Source: Pseudomonas sp. StFLB209
Lineage (GTDB): Bacteria; Pseudomonadota; Gammaproteobacteria; Pseudomonadales; Pseudomonadaceae
Direction of reading: 5' to 3'
Assembly (NCBI RefSeq): GCF_000829415.1
Contig: NZ_AP014637.1
Coordinates: 1,748,001-1,812,000, forward strand
DNA length: 64,000 nucleotides
The notes under the pieces were generated by a model. The model worked only from the letters and a program-made list of their open reading frames with translations, did not search any database and was not told the DNA's origin. Below, one piece after another: positions 62,964 to 64,000 of this stretch; position 1 is the stretch's first letter; each line of letters starts with the position of its first letter. The position numbers were made by a program, and so were the translations under genes.

Positions 62964-64000
62964 GCCGCTTCCTCACTCAGGCCGCAATGGCGCAAGAGTG
63001 CGTCAATCGATGGCTCGCGTCCGCGGAAATCGACGAACAGCACCATCGGTGCCTGGGAGCCGCCACGGGCCAGAATCGCCTCGCGGAAAGCCCGGCCGGT
63101 CTCGGCATTGAGCACGCCGTCTTCTTCGAATTTCGAGAACGCATCGGCCGACAGCACTTCAGCCCATTTGTAGCTGTAGTAACCAGCCGCGTAGCCGCCG
63201 GCAAAGATATGCGCAAAGCCGTTGGCAAAGCGGTTGTAGGCGGGCGGACGCATCACCGAGACTTCGTCACGCACCCCTTCAATAACCTGCAGCACGCTAC
63301 GGCCGTCGCCATGGGTGGCGTGCAGCTCGAAGTCGAACAACGAGAACTCCAGCTGACGGACCATCATCAGCCCGGACTGGAAATTCTTCGCCGCGAGCAT
63401 TTTTTCCAGCAGGTCCTGCGGCAGCGGCTCGCCGGTTTCATAGTGGCCGGAGATCAGCGCCAGCCCTTCAGGCTCCCAGCACCAGTTCTCCATGAACTGG
63501 CTCGGCAGCTCCACCGCGTCCCAGGCCACACCGTTGATGCCCGACACACCGGCATGCTCGATGCGGGTCAGCAGGTGATGCAGGCCGTGACCGAACTCGT
63601 GGAACAGCGTGGTGACTTCATCGTGGGTCAGCAGCGCCGGCTTGCCGGGCGAGGCCGGGGTGAAGTTGCACACCAGGTTGGCCACCGGGCTCTGCAACTG
63701 GCCGCCAGCGGTGCGCCGACGGTCACGGGCGCCATCCATCCAGGCACCGCCGCGCTTGTTGGCACGGGCGTAGAGGTCGAAGAAGAAGCGCCCGACGTGC
63801 TGGCCGTTTTCCTTGATTTCGAACAGGCGCACATCCGGATGCCAAGTGTCGAAGCCGCTCAGCTCGTTGATTTCGATGCCGTACAAGCGCTGCACGATGC
63901 TGAACAGGCCGCCCAGCACCTTGTCGATCGGGAACCAGGCGCGCACGGTTTCCTGCGACACGCTGTAGCGCTGCTCACGGAGTTTTTCACCGTAGTAACC
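62960..64000 (-). CDS. prlC: Oligopeptidase A (M3 family), 5' part outside window
   Basis: The visible 346 C-terminal residues begin GYYGEKLREQRYSVSQETVR at the window edge and run to the stop. The zinc-peptidase motif HEFGHGLHHLL is present with the third ligand region WDAVELPSQFMENW (Glu). The conserved M3 substrate-binding segment FAGGYAAGYYSYKWAEVLSAD follows. Oligopeptidase A degrades signal peptides and short peptides in the cytosol. The frame is open through base 64000, so the gene is truncated only by the window. Followed by yheV with a 4-bp overlap. Confidence 0.94.
   Translation of the reverse strand, partial: GYYGEKLREQRYSVSQETVRAWFPIDKVLGGLFSIVQRLYGIEINELSGFDTWHPDVRLFEIKENGQHVGRFFFDLYARANKRGGAWMDGARDRRRTAGGQLQSPVANLVCNFTPASPGKPALLTHDEVTTLFHEFGHGLHHLLTRIEHAGVSGINGVAWDAVELPSQFMENWCWEPEGLALISGHYETGEPLPQDLLEKMLAAKNFQSGLMMVRQLEFSLFDFELHATHGDGRSVLQVIEGVRDEVSVMRPPAYNRFANGFAHIFAGGYAAGYYSYKWAEVLSADAFSKFEEDGVLNAETGRAFREAILARGGSQAPMVLFVDFRGREPSIDALLRHCGLSEEAA

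Overview
The window is about 64 kb of GC-rich chromosome from a Pseudomonas, most likely of the P. putida or P. fluorescens group. The evidence is the algB-kinB pair, the dadR-dadA-dadX-pauR block, the znu/met/cox blocks in typical pseudomonad order, an ErsA small RNA between engB and polA, and many REP elements of the type GTAGGAGC..(C/G)CTTTAGC..GCGAA. No tRNA, rRNA, prophage, IS transposase or CRISPR array was seen. The gene content is mostly core, with a few accessory or regulatory islands.

Layout. 1-10.2 kb: a truncated MocR-type regulator diverging from a DUF1127 gene, a PuuB-like amine oxidase, a YkgJ-type cysteine-cluster protein, the D-alanine catabolic block (dadR, dadA, dadX), the polyamine repressor pauR, cytochrome c5 and an acetyl-CoA hydrolase family gene. 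10.2-15.6 kb: a mixed segment with a tiny DUF6124-type gene behind a long leader with mutually exclusive pairings, vanAB with two VanR-type operators but no vanR, a CitMHS citrate carrier and a TerC-type protein. 15.8-23.2 kb: Na/Pi carrier, membrane-anchored M16 peptidase, DUF5924/DUF2914 protein, SpmA/SpmB-like membrane protein and GltP. 23.2-25.8 kb: a candidate GGA-rich small RNA, then an Ivy-family/DUF1328/unknown operon with a sigma-54-type promoter, and a three-BON-domain protein.

26-39 kb: algB-kinB, ampDh2, dgcH, an EEP-family hydrolase, dsbA, cytochrome c4, engB, ErsA with an AlgU-type promoter, and polA. 39-49.5 kb: DUF2782, thrB, the divergent znuA / zur-znuC-znuB zinc uptake locus with a shared Zur-box candidate, a lipoprotein, katE and the methionine importer metNIQ. 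49.6-57.2 kb: the aa3 cytochrome c oxidase cluster (coxB, coxA, ctaG, coxC, surf1, a CX3C protein, ctaA, senC). It lacks the heme O synthase gene normally found between ctaA and senC. 57.6-64 kb: a conserved unknown gene, SulP transporter, beta-carbonic anhydrase, a PA0069-type radical SAM protein, small genes including yheV, and the 3' part of prlC.

The most interesting non-coding signals are: the alternative-pairing leader at 10.70-10.86 kb; the candidate Rsm-type RNA at 23.57-23.75 kb; a family of 83-138 bp MITE-like palindromic elements with shared ends; crossed inverted repeats between the lipoprotein gene and katE; a sigma-54 promoter with an upstream dyad; and the VanR operators. Everything is read from sequence by eye. 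Family names rest on recognisable motifs and gene order, not on searches.
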